Assembly: GCA_013141415.1 (NCBI GenBank)
Contig: JABFQY010000001.1
Coordinates: 124,001 to 188,000, forward strand
Source: Kiritimatiellaceae bacterium
GTDB taxonomy: Bacteria; Verrucomicrobiota; Kiritimatiellia; Kiritimatiellales; Tichowtungiaceae
Length of the DNA stretch: 64,000 bases
Direction of reading: 5' to 3'
Part shown: in pieces, positions 52,334-61,594 of the stretch
How positions within the stretch are numbered: position 1 is the stretch's first letter
Layout of the letters: every line of letters begins with the position of its first letter
Translations under genes and position numbers: made by a program
The notes under the pieces: generated by a model
The model's input: the letters and a program-made list of their open reading frames with translations, nothing else
What the model was told of the DNA's origin: nothing
Databases searched by the model: none

Positions 52334-52876
52334 GTGCGAATTAACAGCGGCATTTTAGGCAGGCGGAATTTCAATGTTCCGAAGGACGGGTTGCGTCCGA
52401 CGATGGAACAGGCGCGCGAAGGGGTCTTTTCGTCGCTGGCGGCGCGGGTTCCGGGAGCGCGGGTACTCGATCTGTTTGCCGGATCGGGCAGTCTGGGGTT
52501 GGAAGCGTGGAGTCGCGGCGCGGCCAGCGTGACAGCGGTCGAAAAAGTTTCCAAGCATTGGAAAACCCTGCAGGAAAACTTCCAAACCTTGGCTGGCGAT
52601 CCGGATCTCGGAAGCTGGCAGGCCGTTCAGGCCGATGTTTACGAATTTATGAAACGCGGCACCGGACCGTTTGACTTGATCTTCGCCGACCCGCCTTATG
52701 AGGAGGCAGATTTGGCGAAACTGCTGGAAGCACTGGCCAGCGCGCTGGCCCCGGGCGGGTTATTGGTATTTGAAATGCGCTCCCGTGATGATTATAGTGT
52801 GCCGCCTGAGTGGAATCTGATTAAGGAGAAGCGCTACGGGGGAACCAAGATGCTTTTTCTGGAGCCGTTAAAATGA
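52334..52876 (+). CDS. rsmD: 16S rRNA (guanine966-N2)-methyltransferase RsmD
   Basis: 180 residues from the GTG at 52334 (VRINSGILGRRNFNVP, LRPTMEQAREGVFSSL). SAM-binding VLDLFAGSGSLGLEAWSRGA and catalytic DPPYEE are present. The segment KVSKHWKTLQENFQTLAG is coded by the exact dyad at 52549 and a weaker copy at 52580. Overlaps coaD by ATGA, the usual rsmD-coaD pair. Confidence 0.93.
   Translation: MRINSGILGRRNFNVPKDGLRPTMEQAREGVFSSLAARVPGARVLDLFAGSGSLGLEAWSRGAASVTAVEKVSKHWKTLQENFQTLAGDPDLGSWQAVQADVYEFMKRGTGPFDLIFADPPYEEADLAKLLEALASALAPGGLLVFEMRSRDDYSVPPEWNLIKEKRYGGTKMLFLEPLK
52549..52563. repeat. Short dyad TTCCAA-GCA-TTGGAA inside rsmD
   Basis: Exact copy, read as SKHW in this frame. A weaker copy TTCCAA-ACC-TTGGCT follows at 52580-52594. 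Confidence 0.85.
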
Positions 52877-53355
52877 ATAAAAAAGCAATTTATGCCGGAA
52901 CGTTCGATCCGATGACGCTGGGCCACCTCGATGTGGTGGAGCGCGCCGCTAAGATTTTTCCGGAGTTGATCGTGGCGGTGACCGCCGTGACCGGTAAGAA
53001 CACCCTGTTTTCTCAGGAAGAGCGCGTCGAACTGGTGAAAAAGTCGGTTTCCGGGCTGGCGAATGTAAAGGTGACGCTCTTTGACGGCCTGCTGGTGGAA
53101 TATGCCCGGTCGCAGGGCGTCGGCGTATTGATCCGCGGACTGCGGGCCTTTTCGGACTTTGAATACGAATTTCAAATGGCGCTGACCAACCGTCGGCTGG
53201 CACCGGATATCGAAACGCTCTTCCTGATGCCGAAGCAGGATTACAGCTTCCTCAGTTCGACCAACGTCAAGCAGGTCGCCTCGCTCGGCGGCGATGTGTC
53301 TGAGTTTGTGCCAGCAGCCGTTTTGGCGGCTTTAACCCGTAAACTGAAACGGTAA
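52873..53355 (+). CDS. coaD: Phosphopantetheine adenylyltransferase CoaD
   Basis: Penultimate step of coenzyme A synthesis, joining ATP and phosphopantetheine. 160 residues with the nucleotidyl-transfer motif GTFDPMTLGHLD, the conserved RGLRAFSDFEYEFQMA and SSTNVKQVASLGGDVSEFVP. Supplies the cofactor for the ACP and fatty-acid genes downstream. Confidence 0.97.
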   Translation: MNKKAIYAGTFDPMTLGHLDVVERAAKIFPELIVAVTAVTGKNTLFSQEERVELVKKSVSGLANVKVTLFDGLLVEYARSQGVGVLIRGLRAFSDFEYEFQMALTNRRLAPDIETLFLMPKQDYSFLSSTNVKQVASLGGDVSEFVPAAVLAALTRKLKR

Positions 53356-53363
53356 ATCCTCCC

Positions 53364-53825
53364 ATGATCATCAACGTAGCCCATATTCCCGAGTCGGGAC
53401 GGAAGTTTCATGAAGAGGAGCCGGGAGAGATTCTCGGGCTGAGTGAAGCGGACGAGTTTTATGCGGCGGGGCCGGTGAGCTGTGACCTCTATGCTCAGGT
53501 GGTGGATGAAACGCTGATTGTCCGGGGAACCGTGTCGGTTCCGCTGAAGGCGCACTGTGCACGATGCACGCAAATTTTCTCGACAACCGCCACTGATTCC
53601 GGTTTCCTGCGCGACTTCTCCGGCATTCAAGGGACAGAGGAAGTGGATGTTACAGAGGATATCCGCGAGGCGATTCTTCTGAGTTTACCGCACTTTCCGC
53701 TTTGCGACGAAGGGTGCAAGGGGCTTTGTCCGCAGTGCGGTAAAAGCCTGAACGGCGAGCCGTGCGGATGCGGGAAGATCGAGAAGGGCGTGGCGTGGAG
53801 CGCGCTCAATAGTTTGAAATTGTAA
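53364..53825 (+). CDS. yceD: YceD family protein (DUF177)
   Basis: 153 residues; the pattern C-x2-C (CARCTQIF) followed by a second cluster CDEGCKGLCPQCGKSLNGEPCGC is typical of YceD/DUF177, which is linked to 23S rRNA and usually precedes rpmF as here. Probably zinc binding. Confidence 0.93.
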   Translation: MIINVAHIPESGRKFHEEEPGEILGLSEADEFYAAGPVSCDLYAQVVDETLIVRGTVSVPLKAHCARCTQIFSTTATDSGFLRDFSGIQGTEEVDVTEDIREAILLSLPHFPLCDEGCKGLCPQCGKSLNGEPCGCGKIEKGVAWSALNSLKL

Positions 53826-53898
53826 TGGAAAAGCAGAACGGGGCTGGGGTACTATGCCGAGCCTTTATAGAAAAGCAGTTTAGCGGGAGATTGTAGAA

Positions 53899-54084
53899 AT
53901 GGCCCTACCAAAAAGAAAATCATCGAAAAGCAGAACGAGACGCACCAAAGCCGAAAACATGAAGCGCAAGCTGAATAATGCCGGGTTTGATGCCGAAAGC
54001 GGAGCCCCCGCGCTGCCGCATCGCGTATGCCCGACCACCGGCAAATATAAAGGCCGTCAGGTTATTACCGTCTCTGACGAGTAA
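53899..54084 (+). CDS. rpmF: 50S ribosomal protein L32
   Basis: 61 residues; MALPKRKSSKSRTRRTKAE start and HRVCPTTGKYKGRQVI end are L32. Only one Cys remains of the four-Cys zinc form, so this is the zinc-free type. Between yceD and plsX, the standard order. Confidence 0.97.
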   Translation: MALPKRKSSKSRTRRTKAENMKRKLNNAGFDAESGAPALPHRVCPTTGKYKGRQVITVSDE

Positions 54085-54087
54085 GTC

Positions 54088-55104
54088 ATGCGTATCGCAA
54101 TTGATGCCATGGGCGGCGATTTCGCCCCTCGTGAGATTGTTAAAGGAGCCGTTGAGGCGGCCCGCGGTCTTTCCGGGATTGAAAAGCTGTTCCTTGTTGG
54201 CGATGAAACGGCTATTAAAGCCGAGCTCGCACTGTACGGAAAAATTCCCGCCTGCATTGAAATCCGCCACGCATCCGAAGTGGTTGAGATGGGCGACTCG
54301 CCCGCGCTGGCTTTGCGCCGCAAAAAAGACTCTTCCATCATGCGCTCCGTTGAGCTGGTTAAAGCCGGCGAGGCCGATGCGATTTATTCTGCCGGAAGCA
54401 CCGGGGCGGCTGTCGGCGCCAGCCAGCTTCGTCTGCGGACGATGGATAAAGTGGATCGTCCGGCCATTGCCACCGTTATGCCTTCTATTAAAGGGCCGTT
54501 CGTCCTGCTGGACGCCGGAGCGACGCCGGACTGCACTCCGAAAATGCTGGCCGAGTTTGCTATCATGGGCAGCATCTACGCTGAGCATATTCTGAACATC
54601 GCCAATCCGCGCGTCGGCTTGATGAGTATCGGCGAAGAGGATTCCAAGGGCAGTAAATCAACCAAAGAAGCTTTCCAAATTCTGGAGAAGACGCCGCTCA
54701 ATTTTATCGGCAACGTGGAAAGCCACGACATGTTCGAAGGCGCCGTTGATGTGGTGGTTTGCGACGGGTTTGTCGGCAATGTGGTTTTAAAAACCGCCGA
54801 AGGCGCCGCGCACGCCATGATTCAATGGATTAAAGAATCTTTTTCCGCGTCGCTGATCCGCAAAATCGGTGCCGGAATCCTGAAAGCCTCAGGAGCTTTC
54901 GCTGAACTGAAGAAAAAAACCGATTCGGAAGCCTATGGCGGCGCACCGCTGCTGGGCGTTAAAGGGATTTGTATCATCGGTCACGGCTCGTCGTCCTCTT
55001 TTGCTGTCTATAACGCCATTCGTGTGGCGGGCACGGCAATCGAACAGAAGGTAAATCAGCTGATTGAAGCGAAGATCAACGAGGTTTTCAAAGACGGTGA
55101 GTAA
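54088..55104 (+). CDS. plsX: Phosphate acyltransferase PlsX
   Basis: Makes acyl phosphate from acyl-ACP for phospholipid synthesis. 338 residues beginning with the conserved MRIAIDAMGGDFAPREIVKGA and containing the family stretches YSAGSTGAAVGA and VCDGFVGNVVLKTAEG. Three bases after rpmF; its stop overlaps the start of fabH. Confidence 0.96.
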   Translation: MRIAIDAMGGDFAPREIVKGAVEAARGLSGIEKLFLVGDETAIKAELALYGKIPACIEIRHASEVVEMGDSPALALRRKKDSSIMRSVELVKAGEADAIYSAGSTGAAVGASQLRLRTMDKVDRPAIATVMPSIKGPFVLLDAGATPDCTPKMLAEFAIMGSIYAEHILNIANPRVGLMSIGEEDSKGSKSTKEAFQILEKTPLNFIGNVESHDMFEGAVDVVVCDGFVGNVVLKTAEGAAHAMIQWIKESFSASLIRKIGAGILKASGAFAELKKKTDSEAYGGAPLLGVKGICIIGHGSSSSFAVYNAIRVAGTAIEQKVNQLIEAKINEVFKDGE

Positions 55105-56101
55105 AACAGCCAACAGTTTGCGTACGGTTTCGATTATTGGAACCGGCACCTATCTTCCGGAAAAAACGGTGACGAACCGTGATCTGGAAAAAATCGTCGA
55201 TACCAACGATGAATGGATTTATTCGCGAACCGGTATGCGCGAACGCCGGATTGCCCGGGCCGATCAGGCGACGTCCGATCTGGCAACCGAAGCCGCGAAA
55301 GCGGCGCTGGCCGATGCCGGTATCGGCGCCGACGAAGTGGATCTGCTGATCGTCGCCACGCTTTCTCCTGATATGTTTTTCCCGAGCACCGCCTGCTTCG
55401 TGCAGGATAAAATCGGTGCAAAGAACGCCTATTGCTACGACCTTGGAGCGGCCTGCTCCGGTTCACTCTATGCTCTCGAAACCGCCAAAAACCAGATCGC
55501 CTGCGGCGCGATTGAAACAGCGCTGATTATCGGCGCAGAAAAAATGAGCACGTTTGTTGACTGGAAAGACCGCAACACCTGCGTACTTTTCGGCGACGGG
55601 GCCGGCGCGTTAGTTCTTCGCGCCACCGGCGCAAAGCGCGGCATCATGAAAGGCGTGTTCGGTTCCGACGGTTCGCTGGCGCACCAGCTCTGGACTCCCG
55701 GCGGCGGATCGCGCAATCCGATGACGCACGAAATGCTCGACCGGAATGAGCAGTATTTGAAGATGGAAGGGCGCGAAGTTTATAAACACGCCGTGACCCA
55801 GATGACAAAATCCTCGCTCGACGCGCTCGAAAAGAACGGTGTCACCTCCGACGACATCAAATGTTTTATTCCGCATCAGGCCAACGCCCGCATCATCAAC
55901 GCCATCGGCTCGCGTCTCGGCGTAGAAGACCGGATGTTCCTGAATGTGGAAAAATACGCCAACACCTCGGCGGCCGCTCTGCCGATCGCCATTGATGAAG
56001 CAGTCAAATCCGGGCAGGTCGCCAAAGGCGATCTGATGCTACTGGTCGCGTTCGGCGGCGGCTTCACCTGGGGCGCTAATATTGTGGAGTGGACAAAATG
56101 A
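55097..56101 (+). CDS. fabH: 3-oxoacyl-ACP synthase III FabH
   Basis: Starts fatty-acid chains from acetyl-CoA and malonyl-ACP. 334 residues from the GTG at 55097 inside the end of plsX. Active-site Cys lies in GAACSGSLYALE, His in FIPHQANARII and Asn in EKYANTSAAALPIA. Overlaps fabD by ATGA. Confidence 0.95.
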   Translation: MSKTANSLRTVSIIGTGTYLPEKTVTNRDLEKIVDTNDEWIYSRTGMRERRIARADQATSDLATEAAKAALADAGIGADEVDLLIVATLSPDMFFPSTACFVQDKIGAKNAYCYDLGAACSGSLYALETAKNQIACGAIETALIIGAEKMSTFVDWKDRNTCVLFGDGAGALVLRATGAKRGIMKGVFGSDGSLAHQLWTPGGGSRNPMTHEMLDRNEQYLKMEGREVYKHAVTQMTKSSLDALEKNGVTSDDIKCFIPHQANARIINAIGSRLGVEDRMFLNVEKYANTSAAALPIAIDEAVKSGQVAKGDLMLLVAFGGGFTWGANIVEWTK

Positions 56102-57003
56102 AGAAAGCCATCCTTTTTCCCGGACAGGGCTCGCAGTCGGTCGGCATGGGCCGTGATTTCTACGACACGATTCCGGAGTGCAAAGCGCTTTTCGAAAAAG
56201 CCAACGAAGTCCTCGGCTACGACATTGCCGCGATCTGCTTCGACGGACCGGAAGAAGAGCTGAAAAAATCGCACAATACTCAGCCAGCGATTTTTACCGT
56301 TAGCGCCGCCGCCTTCAAAGCGATGCAGCTCAAAAAGCCGGAACTTAAATTTGATTATGCCGCCGGACACAGCCTTGGCGAGTGGGGCGCGCTTTACGCC
56401 GCCGGTGTAATTTCCTTTGAAGACACACTGCGCGTTCTCAAAGCGCGCGGAGAATTTATTCAGGCCGCCTGCATCGCCAATCCCGGTGCCATGCTGGCCG
56501 TTATCAATCTCGACCGCGCTGTGCTCGAAACGATCGCCGCCGAAACCGGCGTTACGCTGGCAAACATTAATTCGCCCGACCAGATTGTGCTTTCCGGAAC
56601 GGCGGAAGGCATCGCCAAAGCCGAAGCGCTTTGCAAAGCCGCCGGGGCCAAACGCGCTTTGCCGCTTCCGGTTGCTGGGGCGTTCCATTCTCCACTGATG
56701 AAACCCGCTGCTGACCAGCTCGCCGGATTCCTGAAAACCATTACGCTGAATGAACCGTCCATTCCGGTTCTTTCGAATGTCACTGGTAAGCCGCATGAAG
56801 GTGTTGAGGCGATTCGCGCCAATATGATTGCTCAAATTACCGGTTCGGTGCGCTGGGTTGAGTCGATGCAGTGGCTTGCCGCACAAGGCGTTACTGAAGT
56901 GCTGGAATGCGGTCCGGGTAAAGTTCTGGCCGGTCTGATGAAGCGGATTGACAAGAACGTCGCCGTCTCTAACATAGGCGCCATTTCCGATCTGGAAGCC
57001 TGA
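56098..57003 (+). CDS. fabD: Malonyl-CoA:ACP transacylase FabD
   Basis: Loads malonyl onto ACP. 301 residues from the ATG at 56098 (GGAGTGG before it). [12 protein letters not shown] and the nucleophile Ser in [10 protein letters not shown] are clear; the catalytic His lies in AGAFHSPLM. Confidence 0.96.
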   Translation: MKKAILFPGQGSQSVGMGRDFYDTIPECKALFEKANEVLGYDIAAICFDGPEEELKKSHNTQPAIFTVSAAAFKAMQLKKPELKFDYAAGHSLGEWGALYAAGVISFEDTLRVLKARGEFIQAACIANPGAMLAVINLDRAVLETIAAETGVTLANINSPDQIVLSGTAEGIAKAEALCKAAGAKRALPLPVAGAFHSPLMKPAADQLAGFLKTITLNEPSIPVLSNVTGKPHEGVEAIRANMIAQITGSVRWVESMQWLAAQGVTEVLECGPGKVLAGLMKRIDKNVAVSNIGAISDLEA

Positions 57004-57043
57004 ACCGCAAGAGAAACGAAAACAGAGAATAAGGGGATTTTTC

Positions 57044-57790
57044 ATGGGACAGTTTGATGGAAAAGTTGCATTGGTAACCGGAGCCGCCCGCGGTATCGGT
57101 CAGGCGATTGCGTTGAAGCTTGCCGCCGATGGCGCCGATCTCGCGCTTTGCGATCTCAAAGCCGAGTGGCTCGAAGAAACCGCCGGAAAAGTCAAAGCGC
57201 TTGGTCGCCGTGCGGAGTGCTACAGCGTGGACGTCAGCAGTGCCGACGGCGTGGACGCCACAGTCAAAAAAATCGAAGCCGACTTCGGCAAAGCGGTAGA
57301 TGTTCTGGTAAACAATGCGGGGATTACCAAAGATGGTCTGATCATGCGTATGAGCGAAGCCGACTGGGATGCCGTGATGAACGTGAATCTTAAAGGCGTG
57401 TTCCTCTTCACCAAAGCCGCAATGCGCGGCATGATGAAGCAGCGTTCCGGCAGTATCGTCAACATCGCCTCGATCATCGGCCTCATCGGCAACCCCGGCC
57501 AGGCCAATTATGCGGCCTCCAAGGGCGCGGTGATCTCGTTCACCAAGACCGTGGCCAAAGAACTTTCCAGCCGTAACGTCCGCTGTAACGCGGTTGCCCC
57601 CGGCTTTATCCGTACGAAAATGACGGACGCGCTTTCAGAAGAGGTGCAGCAAAAAATGCTCGCCAATATCCCGCTGGGCCGCTTCGGCGACCCTGAAGAC
57701 GTGGCCAATGTGGTCGCTTTCCTGGCGGGGGACGCCTCAGGTTATGTCACCGGACAGGTGATTTCGACTTGCGGCGGCATGGTTATGTAG
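57044..57790 (+). CDS. fabG: 3-oxoacyl-ACP reductase FabG
   Basis: NADPH-dependent SDR reducing 3-oxoacyl-ACP. 248 residues with [14 protein letters not shown], catalytic Ser-Tyr-Lys (IASIIG, NYAASKG) and the C-terminal [16 protein letters not shown] precedes the ATG. Confidence 0.97.
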   Translation: MGQFDGKVALVTGAARGIGQAIALKLAADGADLALCDLKAEWLEETAGKVKALGRRAECYSVDVSSADGVDATVKKIEADFGKAVDVLVNNAGITKDGLIMRMSEADWDAVMNVNLKGVFLFTKAAMRGMMKQRSGSIVNIASIIGLIGNPGQANYAASKGAVISFTKTVAKELSSRNVRCNAVAPGFIRTKMTDALSEEVQQKMLANIPLGRFGDPEDVANVVAFLAGDASGYVTGQVISTCGGMVM

Positions 57791-57835
57791 GTTAAAGAGA
57801 CGTTCATTCAGGAGCCGAAACTAAGGAGAAATACT

Positions 57836-58075
57836 ATGGCACTTGCAGACAAAGTAAAAGATATCATCGTTGAACAGCTTGGCGTAAATGCAGATCAGGT
57901 TACCCCGGCAGCATCATTCATCGAAGACCTCGGCGCCGACTCGCTCGACACCGTCGAACTCGTGATGGCTTTCGAAGAAGAATTCGGTGCGGAAATTCCG
58001 GATGAAGATGCTGAAAAGCTCACCTCCGTCGGCGCCGTCATCGACTATCTCAAGTCAAAAGGTCTTGGAGAATAA
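57836..58075 (+). CDS. acpP: Acyl carrier protein
   Basis: 79 residues, acidic. The phosphopantetheine-bearing Ser lies in [20 protein letters not shown] precedes the ATG. Preceded by fabG and followed by a hairpin before fabF. Confidence 0.97.
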   Translation: MALADKVKDIIVEQLGVNADQVTPAASFIEDLGADSLDTVELVMAFEEEFGAEIPDEDAEKLTSVGAVIDYLKSKGLGE

Positions 58076-58089
58076 AGACCGCTTGTGAT

Positions 58090-58130
58090 AAAAAAACCGG
58101 GAACCTTTAAGCGGGTTCCCGGCTTTTTTG
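58090..58130. terminator. Intrinsic terminator between acpP and fabF
   Basis: CCGGGAACC and GGGTTCCCGG pair with A- and T-runs at both sides. It lies 22 bases before the fabF start, so fabF expression may depend on read-through or on its own promoter in the same stretch. Confidence 0.88.
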
Positions 58131-58151
58131 TTTAATTTTCGGAGGAGTATT

Positions 58152-59393
58152 ATGAGTCGTCGTAAAGTGGTTATTACTGGCATGGGCGCGATCACCCCGA
58201 TCGGCAACAATCTCGCCGAATTTTGGGAAGGTCTTCAGGCGGGTCGCTCCGGCGGCGCAACCATTACCAAGATCGCGAATCTGGACGGCTTCACCTCGAC
58301 GATTGCCGCCGAAATCAAAAACTTCGATCCCGAACAGTACATTTCGAAAAAAGAAGTCCGCAAAATGGATCCCTTCACCCAGTACGGGCTGATCGCCTCC
58401 ATCATGGCCATGCAGGACTCCGGCCTCGATCTCGCCAAAGAAGATCTGGAGCGGATCGGCGTCATCGTTAGCACCGGTATCGGCGGACTGCAGATCATGG
58501 AAGCCTCGCAGGACACTTACCGCGAGCGCGGAGCCTCCCGCCTGTCCCCTTTCATTATTCCCGTCATGATCACCAACATCGTCGCCGGTCATGTCGCGAT
58601 CCAGTACGGACTCAAAGGCCCTAATTTCTGCGTCACCAGCGCCTGTGCTTCAGCGACGCACTCGATCGGCGAAGCTCTGCGCATCATTCAGCACGGCGAA
58701 GCGGATGTCATGCTGGCGGGCGGAACCGAAGGTGCAATCACTCCGCTTGGCGTCGGCGGATTCTGCGCCCTGCGCGCGCTGACCACCCGTAACGACGATC
58801 CGGCCCGTGCCTCGCGTCCGTTCGATCTGAACCGCGACGGCTTCCTGATTGGCGAAGGCGCCGGTGTGATCGTCATCGAAAGCGAAGAGCATGCCAAAGC
58901 ACGCGGCGCCAGAATTTACTGTGAACTCGCCGGTTACGGCCGCACCTGCGACGGGCACCACATCACCGCGCCGGATCCGGATGCCACACAGGCTGCCCGC
59001 GGCATGCGCCTTGCCTTTGAAGATGCCGGCCTGAAAGCCGAAGACATCGACTATGTTAACGCCCACGGAACCAGCACCTCGCTCAACGATAAGGGCGAAA
59101 CGCTGGCGATCAAAAAAGCGCTCGGCGACCATGCCTATAAAGTGGCGGTCAGCTCCACCAAGTCGATGACCGGGCATCTGCTCGGAGCGGCTGGCGGCGT
59201 CGAAGCCATTATCTGTGCTTTGGCGATCAAGGAAGGTATCGTTCCGCCGACTATCAACTATGAAACGCCCGACCCGGACTGCGACCTCGACTACGTTCCG
59301 AACGTCGCCCGCAAGATGGAAGTGCGCGCCGCATTGAGCAACTCGCTCGGCTTCGGCGGACACAACGCCACGCTGTGCTTCAAAAAGGCATAA
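58152..59393 (+). CDS. fabF: 3-oxoacyl-ACP synthase II FabF
   Basis: Elongates acyl-ACP. 413 residues from the ATG at 58152 (a near-perfect GGAGGAG before it). Catalytic Cys in TSACASATHS, His in NAHGTSTSLND and His in TGHLLGAAGGVEA. Last gene of the plsX-fab cluster. Confidence 0.96.
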   Translation: MSRRKVVITGMGAITPIGNNLAEFWEGLQAGRSGGATITKIANLDGFTSTIAAEIKNFDPEQYISKKEVRKMDPFTQYGLIASIMAMQDSGLDLAKEDLERIGVIVSTGIGGLQIMEASQDTYRERGASRLSPFIIPVMITNIVAGHVAIQYGLKGPNFCVTSACASATHSIGEALRIIQHGEADVMLAGGTEGAITPLGVGGFCALRALTTRNDDPARASRPFDLNRDGFLIGEGAGVIVIESEEHAKARGARIYCELAGYGRTCDGHHITAPDPDATQAARGMRLAFEDAGLKAEDIDYVNAHGTSTSLNDKGETLAIKKALGDHAYKVAVSSTKSMTGHLLGAAGGVEAIICALAIKEGIVPPTINYETPDPDCDLDYVPNVARKMEVRAALSNSLGFGGHNATLCFKKA

Positions 59394-59411
59394 GGTTTCT
59401 TAATTCCGGAA

Positions 59412-59447
59412 ACGCAAAGGCCGCCCTGACCGGGCGGCCTTTTTTTA
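59412..59447. terminator. Intrinsic terminator between fabF and corA
   Basis: AAAGGCCGCC and GGGCGGCCTTT stem with a T-run; suits both convergent genes. Confidence 0.9.
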
Positions 59448-60530
59448 TCGCATTCGGCGGCTGTGGCTCCGGTTGAGCCAGCCTTTTTTGATAAACAGTC
59501 CGAACATTCCGATTCCGAGAAACGCCATCAGACCCAGAACGATGAAATAGCCGGCGCGGGTTTCCAGTTCGGGCATGTGTTTAAAGTTCATGCCGTACAC
59601 GCCGGCGATAAACGTCAGCGGGATGAAGATGGTGGAGATAATCGTCAGCACCTTCATGATCTCATTCATCCGGTTGCTGATGGTAGAGAGATAAAAGTCC
59701 ATCAGGCTGGAATCCAGCTCCCGGCAGGTCTCGGCCAGATCAAGCAGACGTACGGCGTGGTCCTGACAGTCGCGCAGATAAACCCGTGTCGGCTGGGTGA
59801 TTAGCGGAGAAGCTGAGTTTACCAAGGCACTGGCCATTTCGCGCACCGGCCAGAGTGTGCGGCGCAGCGTCATCAGGTCGCGCTTAACCTCAAACAGCAG
59901 GGCGACGGACGAAGAGTCCGGGTGTTTCAGAATGACCTCTTCCATGTCGTCGAGCCGCGAGTCGTAGGATTCCAGCAGCGGAAAATAGGCGTCCACGATG
60001 GCGTCAATCAGCGAGTAGAGCAGATAGTCGGCGTTCATGTTGCAGACCATTCCGCCTTTCTTGCGGATGCGCTCGCGCACCGCATCAAGACAGTCGCCTT
60101 CGTTCTCCTGAAACGTCAGCACGAAATTGGAGCCGAGAAAAAAACTGATCTGCTCCGAGAAAAGTTTGCCATCCTGCAGGTAAAGCATCCGCATGGCGGT
60201 GTAGAGATTGTTTTCGTAATCATCCACCTTGGAGCGTTGCCGCAGACTCACCACGTCTTCGAGCGCCAGCGGATGGAGTTTGAAAAGCTGGCCGAGATAA
60301 CGGAGTACGGTTTCGTCGCCCAGTCCGTCCACATTGACCCAAAGCACCTGATATTTTCCGATCAGACCGTCCAGTTCGCTGACGTCATTGATGCGCTTTT
60401 CCAGATACTGATCCGGGCTGTAGGCGATCACCTGAATCACCGGCTTCGGCCACGACGGATCAATTACCAGTGTGCCCGGCGTCAGGCCCGGCGTACGCTT
60501 CGGTCTCAGCAGATGGCTTTTTCTTTTCAT
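59445..60530 (-). CDS. corA: Magnesium/cobalt transporter CorA
   Basis: 361 residues. Cytoplasmic N-terminal funnel, then two C-terminal helices with the GMN pore motif in GVYGMNFKHMPEL. Takes up Mg2+ as a pentamer in the inner membrane. Confidence 0.95.
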   Translation of the reverse strand: MKRKSHLLRPKRTPGLTPGTLVIDPSWPKPVIQVIAYSPDQYLEKRINDVSELDGLIGKYQVLWVNVDGLGDETVLRYLGQLFKLHPLALEDVVSLRQRSKVDDYENNLYTAMRMLYLQDGKLFSEQISFFLGSNFVLTFQENEGDCLDAVRERIRKKGGMVCNMNADYLLYSLIDAIVDAYFPLLESYDSRLDDMEEVILKHPDSSSVALLFEVKRDLMTLRRTLWPVREMASALVNSASPLITQPTRVYLRDCQDHAVRLLDLAETCRELDSSLMDFYLSTISNRMNEIMKVLTIISTIFIPLTFIAGVYGMNFKHMPELETRAGYFIVLGLMAFLGIGMFGLFIKKGWLNRSHSRRMR

Positions 60531-60555
60531 AAGAACACCTTGATTTTCCGCGGTG

Positions 60556-60894
60556 TTAAATATTTAACACCAGTCTCAGTCCGGCATCCACTTCAGTCGT
60601 TTTTGACGCCGGCAGCATGGAAACTTTTTCGGTTAGACAGGCCTTATCCAGCGTAATAATTTGGGAAATATTCGCTACGGAATCTTTTGGAAGTCCTGTC
60701 CAGCGGTTTTTCAGCAGGACATTTCCGGGGGCTTCGGACAGCCGCAGATTGGAGGTCAGTGCGACGGCAATAACGGTGGAAATGCGGCTTTGATTGAAAT
60801 CGTCCTGTTGCACGATGAGAACAGGCCTGCGATATCCCGGCTCGGAACCATCAGGCGAGGGCAAATCCGCCCACCAGATTTCGCCGCGCCGCAT
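60556..60894 (-). CDS. MazF/PemK-type endoribonuclease toxin
   Basis: 112 residues with the PemK pattern: RRGEIWWADLPSPDGSEPGYRRPVLIVQQD, VANISQIITLDKACL and GLRLVL. Cuts mRNA at short sequences when free of antitoxin. Adjacent to the RHH-type antitoxin with no gap, so one operon. Confidence 0.92.
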   Translation of the reverse strand: MRRGEIWWADLPSPDGSEPGYRRPVLIVQQDDFNQSRISTVIAVALTSNLRLSEAPGNVLLKNRWTGLPKDSVANISQIITLDKACLTEKVSMLPASKTTEVDAGLRLVLNI

Positions 60895-61131
60895 TTACCA
60901 ATCCTCCTTGCCGATGGCCTGAGTTTGCAGGCGGGTAAGCACGGGATCGGGTTTAGACGGCTCGGTGGAATAAACGGCGTCCAGCTTTTCTCTGACCAGA
61001 AGGGCTTCGTGCTCTTCTACATATTCGCTCACGGCCTGCGTATAGAGTTCGCTACGGGAAAGATGCTGCCGCTTTGCAAACTGCTCGGCCAAAGTGAAAA
61101 TATCATCCGGAATGGATATCGCGGTTTTCAT
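60895..61131 (-). CDS. Ribbon-helix-helix antitoxin (MazE partner)
   Basis: 78 residues. N-terminal ribbon-helix-helix KTAISIPDDIFTLAEQFAKRQHLSRSELYTQAVSEYV binds DNA; the acidic C-terminal tail would wrap the toxin. A perfect palindrome lies 8 bases upstream of its ATG, the likely operator. Confidence 0.9.
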   Translation of the reverse strand: MKTAISIPDDIFTLAEQFAKRQHLSRSELYTQAVSEYVEEHEALLVREKLDAVYSTEPSKPDPVLTRLQTQAIGKEDW

Positions 61132-61138
61132 GCCCGAA

Positions 61139-61160
61139 GGGTATAACCGCGGTTATACCC
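61139..61160. promoter_or_regulatory. 22-bp perfect palindrome, operator of the antitoxin-toxin pair
   Basis: GGGTATAACCG joined to its exact complement. It carries TATAAC, usable as a -10, so antitoxin binding would block transcription. No clear ribosome site remains between it and the ATG. Confidence 0.82.
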
Positions 61161-61188
61161 AGTCAAACTTTTTTACAAAGTTCGGAAC

Positions 61189-61446
61189 TCACCGCTTCAT
61201 AGCCCGAATGGCGGCGGCACGCTGTTCCATCGGCTCGGCTTCCTTTTCCCGCCCCGTTTTTCGATAGAGAACCGCCATGTTCTCAAGGGTCTGGGCGACA
61301 TTGGGATGATTTAGTCCGAAAGCTTTCTCTCTGATTGCCAGCGAGCGTCTGTAGAGCGGCTCGGCTTTCGCGTACCGGTTTTGAGTGGTGTATAGCAACG
61401 CAAGGTTACTGAAGCGCAATATGCCTTTCGTCGGATGCCGAATCAA
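61189..61446 (-). pseudogene. TPR protein fragment
   Basis: 85 residues with about one and a half TPR units of the kinesin light-chain type (LALLYTTQNRYAKAEPLYRRSLAIREKAFGLNHPNVAQTLENMAVLY). Such genes normally have many repeats, and here only the last ones remain. The 5' end lies near the palindromic element at 61471, so it is probably a truncated gene. Confidence 0.6.
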
Positions 61447-61470
61447 CGGGCATTTAGAGATTTGTGATCT

Positions 61471-61536
61471 CGTAGACGCGACGCCCTCGTCGCGTTACCA
61501 GAAAACAAAAAACGCGACGAGGGCGTCGCGTCTACG
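61471..61536. repeat. 66-bp palindromic element, copy 3, intergenic
   Basis: Perfect 25-base arms (61471-61495 and 61512-61536) around a 16-base spacer. The left arm is identical to both tilS copies. It lies next to the TPR fragment. Confidence 0.94.
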
Positions 61537-61594
61537 TTTGAATATGGATTCCTCCATCCTTCCGCCAATCCAGTATTCCATCATTCCAGTCTTA

